A stretch of DNA of 36,796 nt from a virus. The notes under the pieces are model-generated. The model was given only the letters and a program-made list of their open reading frames with translations. It had not been told where the DNA came from and searched no databases. Numbering within the stretch: the first letter of the stretch is position 1; each line of letters starts with the position of its first letter. The stretch is taken from IMG/VR virus record IMGVR_UViG_3300045454_000143, positions 1 to 36,796 of that record. One strand, written 5' to 3'. The position numbers and the translations under genes were made by a program. This document shows positions 16,028 to 23,972 of this stretch, one piece after another.

Positions 16028-17536
16028 TCACTGCTGATATTGCAGGAAGGTGGTGACGTTCGCCGCGAAGATGCGGAACTGATTGACCACGTCGACCGGA
16101 AGGTAGGCGTTGACACGGTTCGGATCGCTTCCGCGCTCCACGATCAACTGCTGGGCGAACAGGTCGCTGTTTTCGACAAGGCCGCCAAGCTCTAGCTCCT
16201 TGTAGACGTGCACACATTCAGCCTTGAGAATTTTCGGCGTGACGATGCCCTGCTGGTTGCCCGGATTGTCGTCTGCGAGGGCGTGACGGCCGTACTTCTG
16301 GGTGATGCGCTGCCGCATGTAGCGCACGAAGTAGACCATCTGCGCGCGGGTTTCGACGTCCAGCCAGGTGATATCAGGCTGACCGTAGGCATTGAGTCGG
16401 TAGGTTGTCGTCACGCGATCGATAAGCACCTGACCGTCGACGGTTGGCTTGAAGCCCGAAATACCGTCTTGATACAGCGTGTTGCGCTGCTGGATATCAA
16501 ACCAGTTCGCTTTGGACTTAGGGGGCTTGATGCCGACGAGCGGAAGCGTCTGCAGCGGCAAGCTGATCTTGTAGGCCTGATCAACCTCGCCGCCGATGTT
16601 CTTGTCTTTCGCGATTGCTCCACCGAGCGCGGCCGCCCAGCGCCACGGCGGCGACGGCGAATTCGCTACACCCATGATAGTGGCGTTCGGATCGTTGCGA
16701 GCGGAGCCTGCGCTCGCGAGGTTGCCGAAGGTGTCGAAAAGCGCGGTCACGTAGTGACCATAGAGCTGCTTGATCGGCGACCACCGGCCGGAATTGCCGT
16801 CGAGGAAGTCGCGGATCGCGTTCAGCGTCGTGGTGTCGGCGTAAGGCGCTGCGATCCAGTCAAACTCGATATCGCCGAGGGAAGCGAGCAGCGTCGCGAT
16901 CGACGGCACGCCGGTTCCAGTCGTCCCCGCTGCGATAGTCAGATGGACCTGCAATGGGCCTTCGTCGCCCACCAGATCCTTTTCGATCGAGATTTTGTTG
17001 CCGATCGTGCCGACGTTGCGCGAGGTCAGCGTGACCACGTTGGTCGAGGCCGCTGCCGAGACCGGGAAGGTCAACGGACGTTCGAACTTCGTGAAGCCGG
17101 CGTTGATCGCGGCCGCAAGGTTCGTGGCAATGTTGTCATCAGTGTCGGTCGCGGCGACGGCCAACTCGACCCGCTCACCGCAGACATAGATCACGATGGT
17201 GCCCGAACTGCCTTCGATCGCCGAAGCGATCGTGATCGTTTGCGTTGCGGCGTTGCCAGCCGGATCGTCCAGCGCACCCATCCAGATTTCGCCGAACGGA
17301 TGGTTCTGGCGAGCCCAGATGCCCATTTCCGCGAGCTGCGATCCGGCGCCGGCCATTGCCTGCGGGTCGTTATCCATGATGTGGATGTTGTTCGCGGCAA
17401 GGCTGCCGCCCGAAAGCCGCTGACCGATCAGCAAGAGGCGCGACGGCCCCTGATAAGCGTTCGGACCAGCGTTGACCTCCGCATAGAACAGCGGAACGCG
17501 AAGGTTCGACGGGATGTTCGGGGTCGAAACAGCCAT
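16028..17536 (-). CDS. contractile tail sheath protein, Mu gpL-like
   Basis: A 502-residue sheath. Beginning IPSNLRVPLFYAEVNAGPNA followed by PSRLLLIGQRLSGGSLAANN is the Mu gpL family start. The C-terminal domain has TVDGQVLIDRVTTTYRLNAY, DITWLDVETRAQMVYFVRYM and QRITQKYGRHALADDNPGNQ, the conserved part of the Phage_sheath_1C fold that makes contacts with the tube. It polymerises around the tube and contracts during infection, so this phage would be a myovirus. It follows the DUF2635 gene after 3 bases. Length is typical for Mu-like sheaths (about 495 residues). Confidence 0.92.
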   Translation of the reverse strand: MAVSTPNIPSNLRVPLFYAEVNAGPNAYQGPSRLLLIGQRLSGGSLAANNIHIMDNDPQAMAGAGSQLAEMGIWARQNHPFGEIWMGALDDPAGNAATQTITIASAIEGSSGTIVIYVCGERVELAVAATDTDDNIATNLAAAINAGFTKFERPLTFPVSAAASTNVVTLTSRNVGTIGNKISIEKDLVGDEGPLQVHLTIAAGTTGTGVPSIATLLASLGDIEFDWIAAPYADTTTLNAIRDFLDGNSGRWSPIKQLYGHYVTALFDTFGNLASAGSARNDPNATIMGVANSPSPPWRWAAALGGAIAKDKNIGGEVDQAYKISLPLQTLPLVGIKPPKSKANWFDIQQRNTLYQDGISGFKPTVDGQVLIDRVTTTYRLNAYGQPDITWLDVETRAQMVYFVRYMRQRITQKYGRHALADDNPGNQQGIVTPKILKAECVHVYKELELGGLVENSDLFAQQLIVERGSDPNRVNAYLPVDVVNQFRIFAANVTTFLQYQQ

Positions 17537-17539
17537 GGA

Positions 17540-17788
17540 TCAGGTCTCCTGTGCGGCTTTGTTGTCGGAGTTTGCGGGAGTCGGCCCAGTATCGTGGTGA
17601 CCGCGGGGCTGGCGCTTGCTTTCCTTCGCCTTCGGCGGGTCGGACTCGACAAGATCGCCGCTGAGAATGAGGCGGGTATAGAAATCATTGCGCGGGACTG
17701 TGTCGCCATCGGCGGGCATGATGCGGTTGTTACGGTTCGGCTGACGGATGCGCACGCCATCGGCGGGCTTCACGAAAACAGTGTCCAT
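17540..17788 (-). CDS. DUF2635 family protein (Mu gp38-like)
   Basis: An 82-residue protein starting VFVKPADGVRIRQPNRNNRI and continuing PADGDTVPRNDFYTRLILSG, the signature of DUF2635 ('vkPa.G..VrdP.tg..lp..G..V.r..yW.Rrl.dGdv'). It lies immediately before the sheath gene exactly as Mu gp38 does. The C-terminal 30 residues are polar and low complexity. Precise role unknown; it is conserved in Mu-like tail clusters and probably acts in tail assembly or completion. Confidence 0.88.
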   Translation of the reverse strand: MDTVFVKPADGVRIRQPNRNNRIMPADGDTVPRNDFYTRLILSGDLVESDPPKAKESKRQPRGHHDTGPTPANSDNKAAQET

Positions 17789-17799
17789 GGGGCTGGCCT

Positions 17800-18555
17800 C
17801 TATGACTGCGGAAGTTCGATGGTGCCTTGGACCGATGGATCGCCATCGGAAAGGGAATTAGCGTCGTATTCGACGTCCATGCCTTTGAAGGCCGGAGCAG
17901 TGAGCGGGTCGATTGCCACAGCGATTGCGGTGCAAGCCTGCGCACCAGCCGAACCGCTGGGCAGAAGTGCGCAGACCTCACGAAGCGATTGAGGTAGAGC
18001 AGCGCTGCCGCTCGGCACCGCGCACGACGCATTGTAGGTATCGACCTGATCGTCGTTGCACTGGCAAGTAAGCGTGAGCACGCGGCAGGCGATCTTGACG
18101 CCGCTGTCGTCCATTACATGCCGATGGTTCTCGTACTTCACGATCCGCGCCATCTTGCGGAACTGGATCGAAAGCGGGTCGAGGCCGTACGCCAGTCGGC
18201 GCACGATCTGGAACTCGAGCAGATCGAGCGATGCCTCGAGCCTGGCGTCCGTGTCGGGATATCCGATTACGAAGTCGGCGCCATCCTTCAAGGTCATAAC
18301 CATGCCGAACTCGACCACAAGGTCGATCATCCGAATGAAAGGAGGCCCGCCGTTCTGGCGCGACAGTTCGTCCCCCTGATCGTTGTCGGTCAGGGCGATG
18401 ATGACCGGCTTCGCATCTTCGCCGAAAGTTTCCGGTGACAAGTCTCCGATCCGGCTGTCGTAAACGCGCTCTTCCGCAATCGTTGGGCGGGCGTCAGCAG
18501 TTCCCGTCCATGCGCCGATCGCGCACAGCCGCAGTGCCGTCCGGACCAGACTCAT
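17800..18555 (-). CDS. tail-completion/terminator-like protein (Mu gp37 position)
   Basis: A 251-residue protein; ATG at 18555 makes an ATGA overlap with the upstream stop. The first ~150 residues look like a neck or tail-terminator domain (LVRTALRLCAIGAWTG, PVIIALTDNDQGDELSRQNG, MIDLVVEFGMVMTLKDGADF). The later part includes a Cys-containing beta segment (ACRVLTLTCQCNDDQ) and an ala-rich tail. It sits where Mu encodes the tail-terminator-type proteins gp36-37, ahead of DUF2635 and the sheath. I see no unique motif, so the call depends on synteny; it is longer than the usual terminator (about 140-190 residues). Confidence 0.55.
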   Translation of the reverse strand: MSLVRTALRLCAIGAWTGTADARPTIAEERVYDSRIGDLSPETFGEDAKPVIIALTDNDQGDELSRQNGGPPFIRMIDLVVEFGMVMTLKDGADFVIGYPDTDARLEASLDLLEFQIVRRLAYGLDPLSIQFRKMARIVKYENHRHVMDDSGVKIACRVLTLTCQCNDDQVDTYNASCAVPSGSAALPQSLREVCALLPSGSAGAQACTAIAVAIDPLTAPAFKGMDVEYDANSLSDGDPSVQGTIELPQS

Positions 18556-18953
18556 CGCTTCTTCGCCGTCAGCTTGAACACAGTGCGGCCCATTCCATCG
18601 GGCAGCGCATCTGCGATCAGATAGGTCGCGCCGTCGAAAAGCCGGATCGTGATATCGTCGCGCGTCGGCTTCCACGGCATCGCATCATCATGAACGCAAA
18701 CGCTCGGCATCGATGCTGACCATTGATGCGTGTTGTCGTCTTGCTGCGCTCCACGCGCGCGCGGGAAGCCTGCCTTCGCAGGCCCGTCCCACACACCGGT
18801 CGCGGTGAAATTCGGGCGGTTCGTATCGGCAACCGCGGGCAGATTGACGTCGCCGGCTGAGACCTTCCGGGCAACGAAGGTAAAATGCTCGCCGAAGGCC
18901 TTGTCGATCGCGCCCGATAGTTTTGCGTATCGGATCGCTAACGGCGTGGCCAT
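18552..18953 (-). CDS. head-tail connector-like protein
   Basis: A 133-residue protein next to the major capsid gene, where lambda-like phages encode FI/FII-type connectors. It begins MATPLAIRYAKLSGAIDKAF, has a middle with NRPNFTATGVWDGPAKAG and ends with ITIRLFDGATYLIADALPDG and VFKLTAKKR. The last part resembles the small beta-barrel ending seen in gpFII-like joining proteins ('f.dg..Y.v.....dg.g...l.L'). It probably joins the head completion complex to the tail. Moderate certainty from position and the C-terminal pattern. Confidence 0.6.
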   Translation of the reverse strand: MATPLAIRYAKLSGAIDKAFGEHFTFVARKVSAGDVNLPAVADTNRPNFTATGVWDGPAKAGFPRARGAQQDDNTHQWSASMPSVCVHDDAMPWKPTRDDITIRLFDGATYLIADALPDGMGRTVFKLTAKKR

Positions 18954-18989
18954 CGGCGTGCTCTTTCTATCAGATCAGATGCCGTCAGA

Positions 18990-20006
18990 TCAGGTGCGCT
19001 TGCCCTTGAGCAGCGCCTTCGGACGGGTGCAGATGTTGAGGCTGTTCATCTGGCTTTCCAGATTGACGCCCTTGTCGTTCTCCATGCGCCACTGCTTCAT
19101 GTAGAGCTTCTTGCCCATGGTGTTGACGGTTTCGATGTAATCCGCCGGCGCCTGATAGGTACGGAAGAGGTTCGGCACGCCGGTTGGGAAAAGGTGGCAC
19201 TTGTTCGTGTTGATGAACGTGGTCGCACCGACGCCGCCGCGATAGTTCTCCCAGATGATGCCACCGAACTCGAAGCTGCCGAACGACTGTCCGTTGGCCA
19301 CGTAACTCGTACGAAGTTCGGCTGCGGACGGGTTGTTCTTGAACGTCTCGCGGACTTCCTTGTGCGCGAGGAGATCATCGAAGAAAGCGTCGCCGCAGAG
19401 CGCGCGGACGCCGAAGAACGGAACGCCGCCGAGATTGGCAGAAATCTGCCGGATCACAGTTGCGCACGCTTTGCGCAACACGCCTTCAGCAGGCGAACCG
19501 GCATCGAGGTCGAAGTCGATCTCGGTGTCCTGCGAGATACCGAAGAAGTCGAAGAGATCGAGCGTCGAGCCGTCAGCATAGGTGACAACACCGATCACGG
19601 CGCCGATGCGCGCGTATTCCAACGTCACTTCGTGCGAAGCGCCATGGATCATCATGCGATCGGAGATCATGCCCTGCACCGTCTCGAGCTGGTCCTCGGT
19701 GCCCCAGGCTCGCACGCCTTGCACCTCGTCAGCATAGACAGCGTCATCGATCTGGAAGTGCGGGACTACCAGCGCGCGCGCCGATGCCCTCTTCTTCTCG
19801 ATCGTGGTGCCGGGGCCACCGCGCGGCGTGGGCGGGATCAGGATCAGCGTGCCGTCCTTTTCCTCGATCTGAACGGTCGTGGTCGACACTGGGCGAGTGG
19901 TGAAGATACCCATCTGGCCAAGGCGGCCGGGCTGGAACAGCGGCTTGTTGATCGCGTCAGTCAGGCTGACGACGCCGAAGACATTGTTGTTGAAGACGTC
20001 CAACAT
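18990..20006 (-). CDS. major capsid protein, lambda gpE type
   Basis: A 338-residue capsid protein of the Phage_cap_E family. Typical features are the N-terminus LDVFNNNVFGVVSLTDAINK with PFQPGRLGQMGIF, VQIEEKDGTLILIPPTPRGG and LVVPHFQIDDAVYADEVQGV, then AVIGVVTYADGSTLDLFDFF and VPFFGVRALCGDAFFDDLLA. It ends with LYMKQWRMENDKGVNLESQM and LNICTRPKALLKG, the usual gpE-type close. It assembles the T=7-type HK97-fold shell with the decoration protein encoded just upstream. The spacer to the decoration gene carries a strong stem-loop. Length equals the lambda gpE class (about 340). Confidence 0.93.
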   Translation of the reverse strand: MLDVFNNNVFGVVSLTDAINKPLFQPGRLGQMGIFTTRPVSTTTVQIEEKDGTLILIPPTPRGGPGTTIEKKRASARALVVPHFQIDDAVYADEVQGVRAWGTEDQLETVQGMISDRMMIHGASHEVTLEYARIGAVIGVVTYADGSTLDLFDFFGISQDTEIDFDLDAGSPAEGVLRKACATVIRQISANLGGVPFFGVRALCGDAFFDDLLAHKEVRETFKNNPSAAELRTSYVANGQSFGSFEFGGIIWENYRGGVGATTFINTNKCHLFPTGVPNLFRTYQAPADYIETVNTMGKKLYMKQWRMENDKGVNLESQMNSLNICTRPKALLKGKRT

Positions 20007-20057
20007 CGTGTTGGCCTTTCTTTTGCGAGGATTGCGCCGCAGCGCGGTTAAACGGAA

Positions 20058-20084
20058 GCGGCGGCACCTTTCGAGCGCCGCCGC
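20058..20084 (-). terminator. GC stem-loop in decoration/capsid spacer
   Basis: GCGGCGGC, 11-nt loop, GCCGCCGC, a perfect 8-bp stem in the 118-bp gap between the decoration and major capsid genes. On the minus strand it is followed by TTCCGTTTAACC, only a weak T-rich tail. It may be a partial terminator, an RNase processing/stability stem or a regulator of capsid stoichiometry. Confidence 0.5.
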
Positions 20085-20124
20085 CTAACTCAGCTCAGAC
20101 TGGATGTACGGACGACCGCGCAGA

Positions 20125-20796
20125 TCAGCGGACGATGATGCCCTTGCGGTCCAGTTGCTCGATCGCTGCAGCCTTCTGCGCCGCAGTGATGCCCGCGGGC
20201 CATTCGAGGCACTTGCCGTTGACCTCGGCCTGGCGAACGATACCCGAAATCTTCGCGCTCTCGCCGACGCCGGTAACGGCCGGATAGATTGCGATCGCCG
20301 CCGCCTCGGCCTTGCCATCGGTCGCAGCGAGATCGAGCGCACCGAAGCTCAAGTCCTCGGTGTTCTCGACGCCGACGCGGAAGATGATGCTGTCACCGAC
20401 CACGAAGTCCGTCGCACCGTCGGCGAGCGTGAATTTGATTTCCTTGTTGAACGCGACTCCGACCGTCATCGGGCCGATCTCGCGTCCGTCCGGCGTCTGC
20501 ACGCTGAACGTGCCGGCATTGGATGAAGCTGCGGTGCAGGTGAGGATGTAATCGCCATCCTTCGCTTTTGCTGAGACCGGCGGGCTGGCCGGGGTCAGTA
20601 CACCGTTGCCGGTGTTGCCGGCGGCCGGTACCGCCGAGGCCGTGACGCCACCGGGGACGACAGCCGCGCCGAGCACAGTGCCCGCAAAGATCGTCTGCGA
20701 CGCGCCGATCAGAAGGTTCTCGCGCGAGATGTTGCGATTGCCTTCGCTGAGAATGAACTCGCCCGGATGACGGGCTTCGGTAAGAACAGGTGCCAT
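20125..20796 (-). CDS. head decoration protein, gpD/HDPD type with inserted domain
   Basis: A 223-residue protein. The N-terminal arm (TEARHPGEFILSEGNRNISR) and the C-terminal part (AKISGIVRQAEVNGKCLEWP, then AAIEQLDRKGIIVR) match head decoration proteins that trimerise on lambda-like capsids. Between them, at about residues 75-145, is an extra beta-rich segment (DGDYILTCTAASSNAGTFSV; VGVAFNKEIKFTLADGATDF), a known optional insertion in larger HDPD proteins that probably projects from the capsid. Lambda gpD is only about 110 residues, so this is the enlarged form. It lies directly before the capsid gene and after the protease/scaffold gene. Confidence 0.88.
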   Translation of the reverse strand: MAPVLTEARHPGEFILSEGNRNISRENLLIGASQTIFAGTVLGAAVVPGGVTASAVPAAGNTGNGVLTPASPPVSAKAKDGDYILTCTAASSNAGTFSVQTPDGREIGPMTVGVAFNKEIKFTLADGATDFVVGDSIIFRVGVENTEDLSFGALDLAATDGKAEAAAIAIYPAVTGVGESAKISGIVRQAEVNGKCLEWPAGITAAQKAAAIEQLDRKGIIVR

Positions 20797-20845
20797 TTCG
20801 ATATCTCCGTCAGTGGGGAGGGTTGCAGATACTCAGGACAGGGCG

Positions 20846-21247
20846 TCAGTTGGCGAACTTCGCGCCCGCTTTCGCCAAGGACTTGTCCCACGACGAGGCG
20901 GCGGCCTCGCGCGTGCTCTTGTCGATAACCAAGCCGACTGGCGTATCGCTGGCGCGCGGGCCCGGCGCGGGTGCCGCTTCAGCCTTCGGCGCGGCCGCGA
21001 GCAAGCCCTTAGCTTCTTCGACAGTGTGCGCCGTGTTCATGGCGAGGTGTGAGGCGAACGTCTCGCGGCCCTTCGCTTCCTCAAGACCGGTGATCGCCTG
21101 AATGCGCGTGCGCTCGGCGGTCGCACCGGCTTTGGTGGCCTCGGCAACAGCTGCCGCCATGGTCGCAGTGCCCTGCGTCACGCCTTCGGCTCGAGCGGTA
21201 GCCACAGCGGTGTCGAGTTCGGCCTGCGAGAAAGTGCGAGTATCCAT
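20846..21247 (-). CDS. internal in-frame scaffold protein (Nu3-like)
   Basis: Inferred internal start inside the protease gene. ATG at 21247 (MDTRTFSQAELDTAVATARA, residue 293 of the parent) is preceded by AAGGAAG about 8 bases upstream, a strong ribosome site inside a coding region. The 133-residue product is acidic and alanine-rich with predicted long helices and a low-complexity proline/alanine linker (KAEAAPAPGPRASD), like phage scaffold proteins. In lambda, scaffold Nu3 is translated from inside gene C in exactly this way. Independent expression is inference. Confidence 0.65.
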   Translation of the reverse strand: MDTRTFSQAELDTAVATARAEGVTQGTATMAAAVAEATKAGATAERTRIQAITGLEEAKGRETFASHLAMNTAHTVEEAKGLLAAAPKAEAAPAPGPRASDTPVGLVIDKSTREAAASSWDKSLAKAGAKFAN

Positions 21248-22123
21248 TGCAGTCTTCCTTCTGGTTGGTGTTGCGCGCACCAGGTCGGCGAGCGCCGTTT
21301 CGAAAGTACCCACGCGATCGGCAAGCCCGCGCTCTACCGCAGCTTGGCCGATGAACGTCTCCGCCTCGGTCGCGCGCGCGGCATCCACGGTGAGGCGCGA
21401 TCCGCGTCCCAGATGAACCGTTTTCAGAAACGCTTCGTAGAGAGCGTCCACTTCGGCTTGCAGGTTGGCCTTCACGTCCTTTGAAAGCGGCTGGAACGGG
21501 TTGCCGTCGACCTTCCTCGCGCCGGCGTGGATCAACGTCGGGGTGATGCCATCGCGATCAAGCTTGCGGCTGAAGTCGGCATGCAGAAGCACCACGCCGA
21601 TGGAGCCGGAAACGCCGGTCTCGGTGGTGACGATCTCCGTGGCTCCGGATGCGATCGCGTAGCCCGCGCTTGCCGCCATTCCATTGATGAAGGCAACGAC
21701 GCGCTTCTTCTTCGCGAGTTCCCTCACCACGGCAGCTGTCTCGAATGCGCCAACCGCCTCACCGCCCGGCGTGTGCAGGTCCAGCAGCACTGTGTTGACT
21801 GCTGTTTCGTTTTTCGCCGTGTTCAGCTGATGCTGGATGCCTTCGTATGAGGTCAGGCCCGAACTCGCGCCTACCCAAGCGCCACGGTTCACAAGCGATC
21901 CGGTGATGGTGACGACGCCAACGCCTTCGGAGACTTTGAACGGAACGTATCGCTTGCCGGCCTCATCTTCGATGTGGCTTTCGCCGACGAACCGGCTTGC
22001 CTCTGGACTATTGATGCCGATACGTCCGCCGAGCACGGCCATCACGACTTCGGCCTTGGACGGCAGAAGCAGCAACGGCGTGTTCAACACACGGTCGGCG
22101 ATGTGCAGAAGCTCTGTGTTCAT
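20846..22123 (-). CDS. S49-family capsid maturation protease (lambda gpC-like)
   Basis: A 425-residue protease. Residues about 65-290 form the SppA/ClpP-fold S49 domain: VTITGSLVNRGAWVGASSGL, LDLHTPGGEAVG (oxyanion region), nucleophile Ser152 in GMAASAGYAIASGA, TGVSGSIGVV, and the likely Lys204 of the Ser-Lys dyad in HAGARKVDGNPF. The C-terminal 133 residues form an ala/glu-rich scaffold-like region. It would process portal and scaffold during head maturation. The start at 22123 (MNTELLHIADRV) has GAGG upstream and follows gpW by 7 bases; longer in-frame starts run back into the gpW gene. Confidence 0.9.
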   Translation of the reverse strand: MNTELLHIADRVLNTPLLLLPSKAEVVMAVLGGRIGINSPEASRFVGESHIEDEAGKRYVPFKVSEGVGVVTITGSLVNRGAWVGASSGLTSYEGIQHQLNTAKNETAVNTVLLDLHTPGGEAVGAFETAAVVRELAKKKRVVAFINGMAASAGYAIASGATEIVTTETGVSGSIGVVLLHADFSRKLDRDGITPTLIHAGARKVDGNPFQPLSKDVKANLQAEVDALYEAFLKTVHLGRGSRLTVDAARATEAETFIGQAAVERGLADRVGTFETALADLVRATPTRRKTAMDTRTFSQAELDTAVATARAEGVTQGTATMAAAVAEATKAGATAERTRIQAITGLEEAKGRETFASHLAMNTAHTVEEAKGLLAAAPKAEAAPAPGPRASDTPVGLVIDKSTREAAASSWDKSLAKAGAKFAN

Positions 22124-22130
22124 GCGGACC

Positions 22131-22388
22131 TCAGCAGCGACGCGAGCCAGCGCGAATAGCGAAGCGGCGCAATCTGTTCGGAGTGCCATTGGTCTCGGCG
22201 CATTCGGCTTCCGCAGAACGCATCTCAACCTGCAGTTTTGCAAGATCAGCGCTTTGGTACCGGACCTCTTGCTCGCCCTCCGGCCCGCGATAGCGGATCA
22301 GGGACTCGCCCTGTCCGCTGACCAGCGCGTAATACGCTTTGCGCAGTTCGGCGGCCCGAACGCACGGATCGTCCCAATTGATGGCCAT
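22131..22388 (-). CDS. gpW-like head-tail joining protein
   Basis: An 85-residue protein between portal and terminase-side genes, where lambda encodes gpW, the head completion protein that lets tails attach. The sequence INWDDPCVRAAELRKAYYAL with GESLIRYRGPEGEQEVRYQS and ADLAKLQVEMRSAEAEC follows the gpW pattern of helix, beta hairpin ('R.r..dg..v.y...d...L'), helix. Its ATG overlaps the portal stop by one base (TGATG). Normal gpW is 68 residues; this one has a basic C-terminal extension. Confidence 0.8.
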   Translation of the reverse strand: MAINWDDPCVRAAELRKAYYALVSGQGESLIRYRGPEGEQEVRYQSADLAKLQVEMRSAEAECAETNGTPNRLRRFAIRAGSRRC

Positions 22389-23965
22389 CAGGCGGTCTCA
22401 CTGATCAGCTTGTCAGCAACAGGATCGGGCGGGATCAGCGTGTCTGTCTCCGGTAAGTCGAGTTCTTCGCGCTTCGCCTTCTCTCGGCCACGCTGCTCGT
22501 ACTCGTCTTCCCAATCAAAGCCGAGCTCGCTGGCGATCCGCTCGTCCGACATGAGACCTGTGCGCTTGTAGACCTCGAAGGCCTTCGCCGTTTTCAGATC
22601 ATCGGCCTGTGGCTTCGCTGGGCCGCGCCACTCGGCTCGCGTCAAGGCGCCGCGGTTGGCGTAGAAGAAAAACACCCCGCCCGGGACCGCGATCCGGCCA
22701 GTCGCGATCTCTTCCTCGAGCCAGGCCTCAAAGACTTGCTGACAGAGGCGGCCGATACAGTCGCGGCGGTTCAACACCAGCGGCCAAATTTCGCTGATGG
22801 CCATGCGCACCGACGAATAGGTGGCGCCGGAATAGTCGCCGGTTAGCATTTCGAAGGTGATGCCGAGGCAGCGCGCAATCTCGCGCAGCAAGAACTTGGC
22901 GAAGGCCTCGTAGTTATCGTTCGGACTGGTCGAGGCTTTGAAGTTCAGCTTCTCGCCCGGATACAGATGCGCAATCTTGCCGGCGCGGCCGAGATCGATC
23001 TTCGTGTTTTCGTAGAAGCCAGCCTTGGCCGTGAGATATCCTTGGAGCGAACCGGTGGTGCCCTGCTCTTCCTCGTCCTGCAGAGCGTTCAGTACGTCCG
23101 CAGTCGGCGCGTCACTCTCGATCGTCGCAGCGAAGATTGCCTGAATGAGCGTTGAGGTAAGCGTGGCGTCCGACAGCTGGTCGAACTGCCGAACAACGCG
23201 CAGTGCCGGCGCGAGCAGCGAGATACCGCGCACCTGATCTGGCGCACCATCGAAAACGTGCACCACCTGCGGGCGTCCGGCGCCATCGCGCGCCGGGATG
23301 GTGACCGGCTCTTCGTAATTCTGCCCGATGCGCATGTCGACGCGATAGGCCGCCGGGTAACCCCAATCGTCCATTACAACGCCTTGGAACATCCGCGTTC
23401 CATCGTTGTCCTGCCGAAGCTTGTGCGCCGGCATCAGCTTGACCTTCGACCGGCTGGTCGAGAAGTCGCGCCTCACGTGTGGGAGAAGCGCCAGCACCTC
23501 GCCATGCGTGAACATACTCGCAAGCGCGGCGCGAACGATCTGGCCGAATGTGTGCTTACCGGCCGCGTCGCACTCGATCGGACTAGAAGCCCATGCCTCG
23601 AAGCGCCGTTCGACGGTCTTGGCGAATTCGTCCGCCTTTTCCTTGCTCCAGCCGAGCGCGTCGGCGTCCGGCTTCGATGCCAGGCGCAGGCCGTTGCCGA
23701 CGGTCAGACCGACGGCGAGATTGATGCCACCGGCGAGCCATCCGGAGTTGTGGAGCGCATCCACCGCTCGCGCAGCAGCGCGAACGTAACCCTGACTAAC
23801 ATCATCGCGACCGTCCCGCAGTGATGGGTTCCAAGAGAAGAAGAACGGCGACTGTTCGCCGCGCATGTACTGCGAACTGACCCTGCCATGCAGCGCCGGG
23901 GGCGCCGGCATCGCGCGCGCGTTCGAGCCATCGCTGCCAATGCGATAGCGTGGCTTCGTCTGCAT
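22388..23965 (-). CDS. portal protein, lambda gpB family
   Basis: A 525-residue lambda-type portal. Markers include a charged N-terminal arm with FSWNPSLRDGRDDVSQGYVR, the clip/stem region with AARAVDALHNSGWLAGGINL, FGQIVRAALASMFTHGEVLA, IPARDGAGRPQVVHVFDGAP, and KASTSPNDNYEAFAKFLLRE with ARCLGITFEMLTGDYSGATY, the most conserved part of the family. It forms the dodecameric ring at the head vertex through which TerL pumps DNA and to which gpW and connectors bind. It starts 7 bases after the TerL stop. The C-terminus (LGFDWEDEYEQRGREKAKRE) also matches family members. Confidence 0.92.
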   Translation of the reverse strand: MQTKPRYRIGSDGSNARAMPAPPALHGRVSSQYMRGEQSPFFFSWNPSLRDGRDDVSQGYVRAAARAVDALHNSGWLAGGINLAVGLTVGNGLRLASKPDADALGWSKEKADEFAKTVERRFEAWASSPIECDAAGKHTFGQIVRAALASMFTHGEVLALLPHVRRDFSTSRSKVKLMPAHKLRQDNDGTRMFQGVVMDDWGYPAAYRVDMRIGQNYEEPVTIPARDGAGRPQVVHVFDGAPDQVRGISLLAPALRVVRQFDQLSDATLTSTLIQAIFAATIESDAPTADVLNALQDEEEQGTTGSLQGYLTAKAGFYENTKIDLGRAGKIAHLYPGEKLNFKASTSPNDNYEAFAKFLLREIARCLGITFEMLTGDYSGATYSSVRMAISEIWPLVLNRRDCIGRLCQQVFEAWLEEEIATGRIAVPGGVFFFYANRGALTRAEWRGPAKPQADDLKTAKAFEVYKRTGLMSDERIASELGFDWEDEYEQRGREKAKREELDLPETDTLIPPDPVADKLISETA

Positions 23966-23972
23966 GCTGTAC

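Noticed and set aside
16208-17992. A 594-codon open frame on the plus strand
   Set aside because: Antisense shadow of the sheath and DUF2635 genes, which have clear family motifs; long opposite-strand frames are expected in GC-rich DNA.
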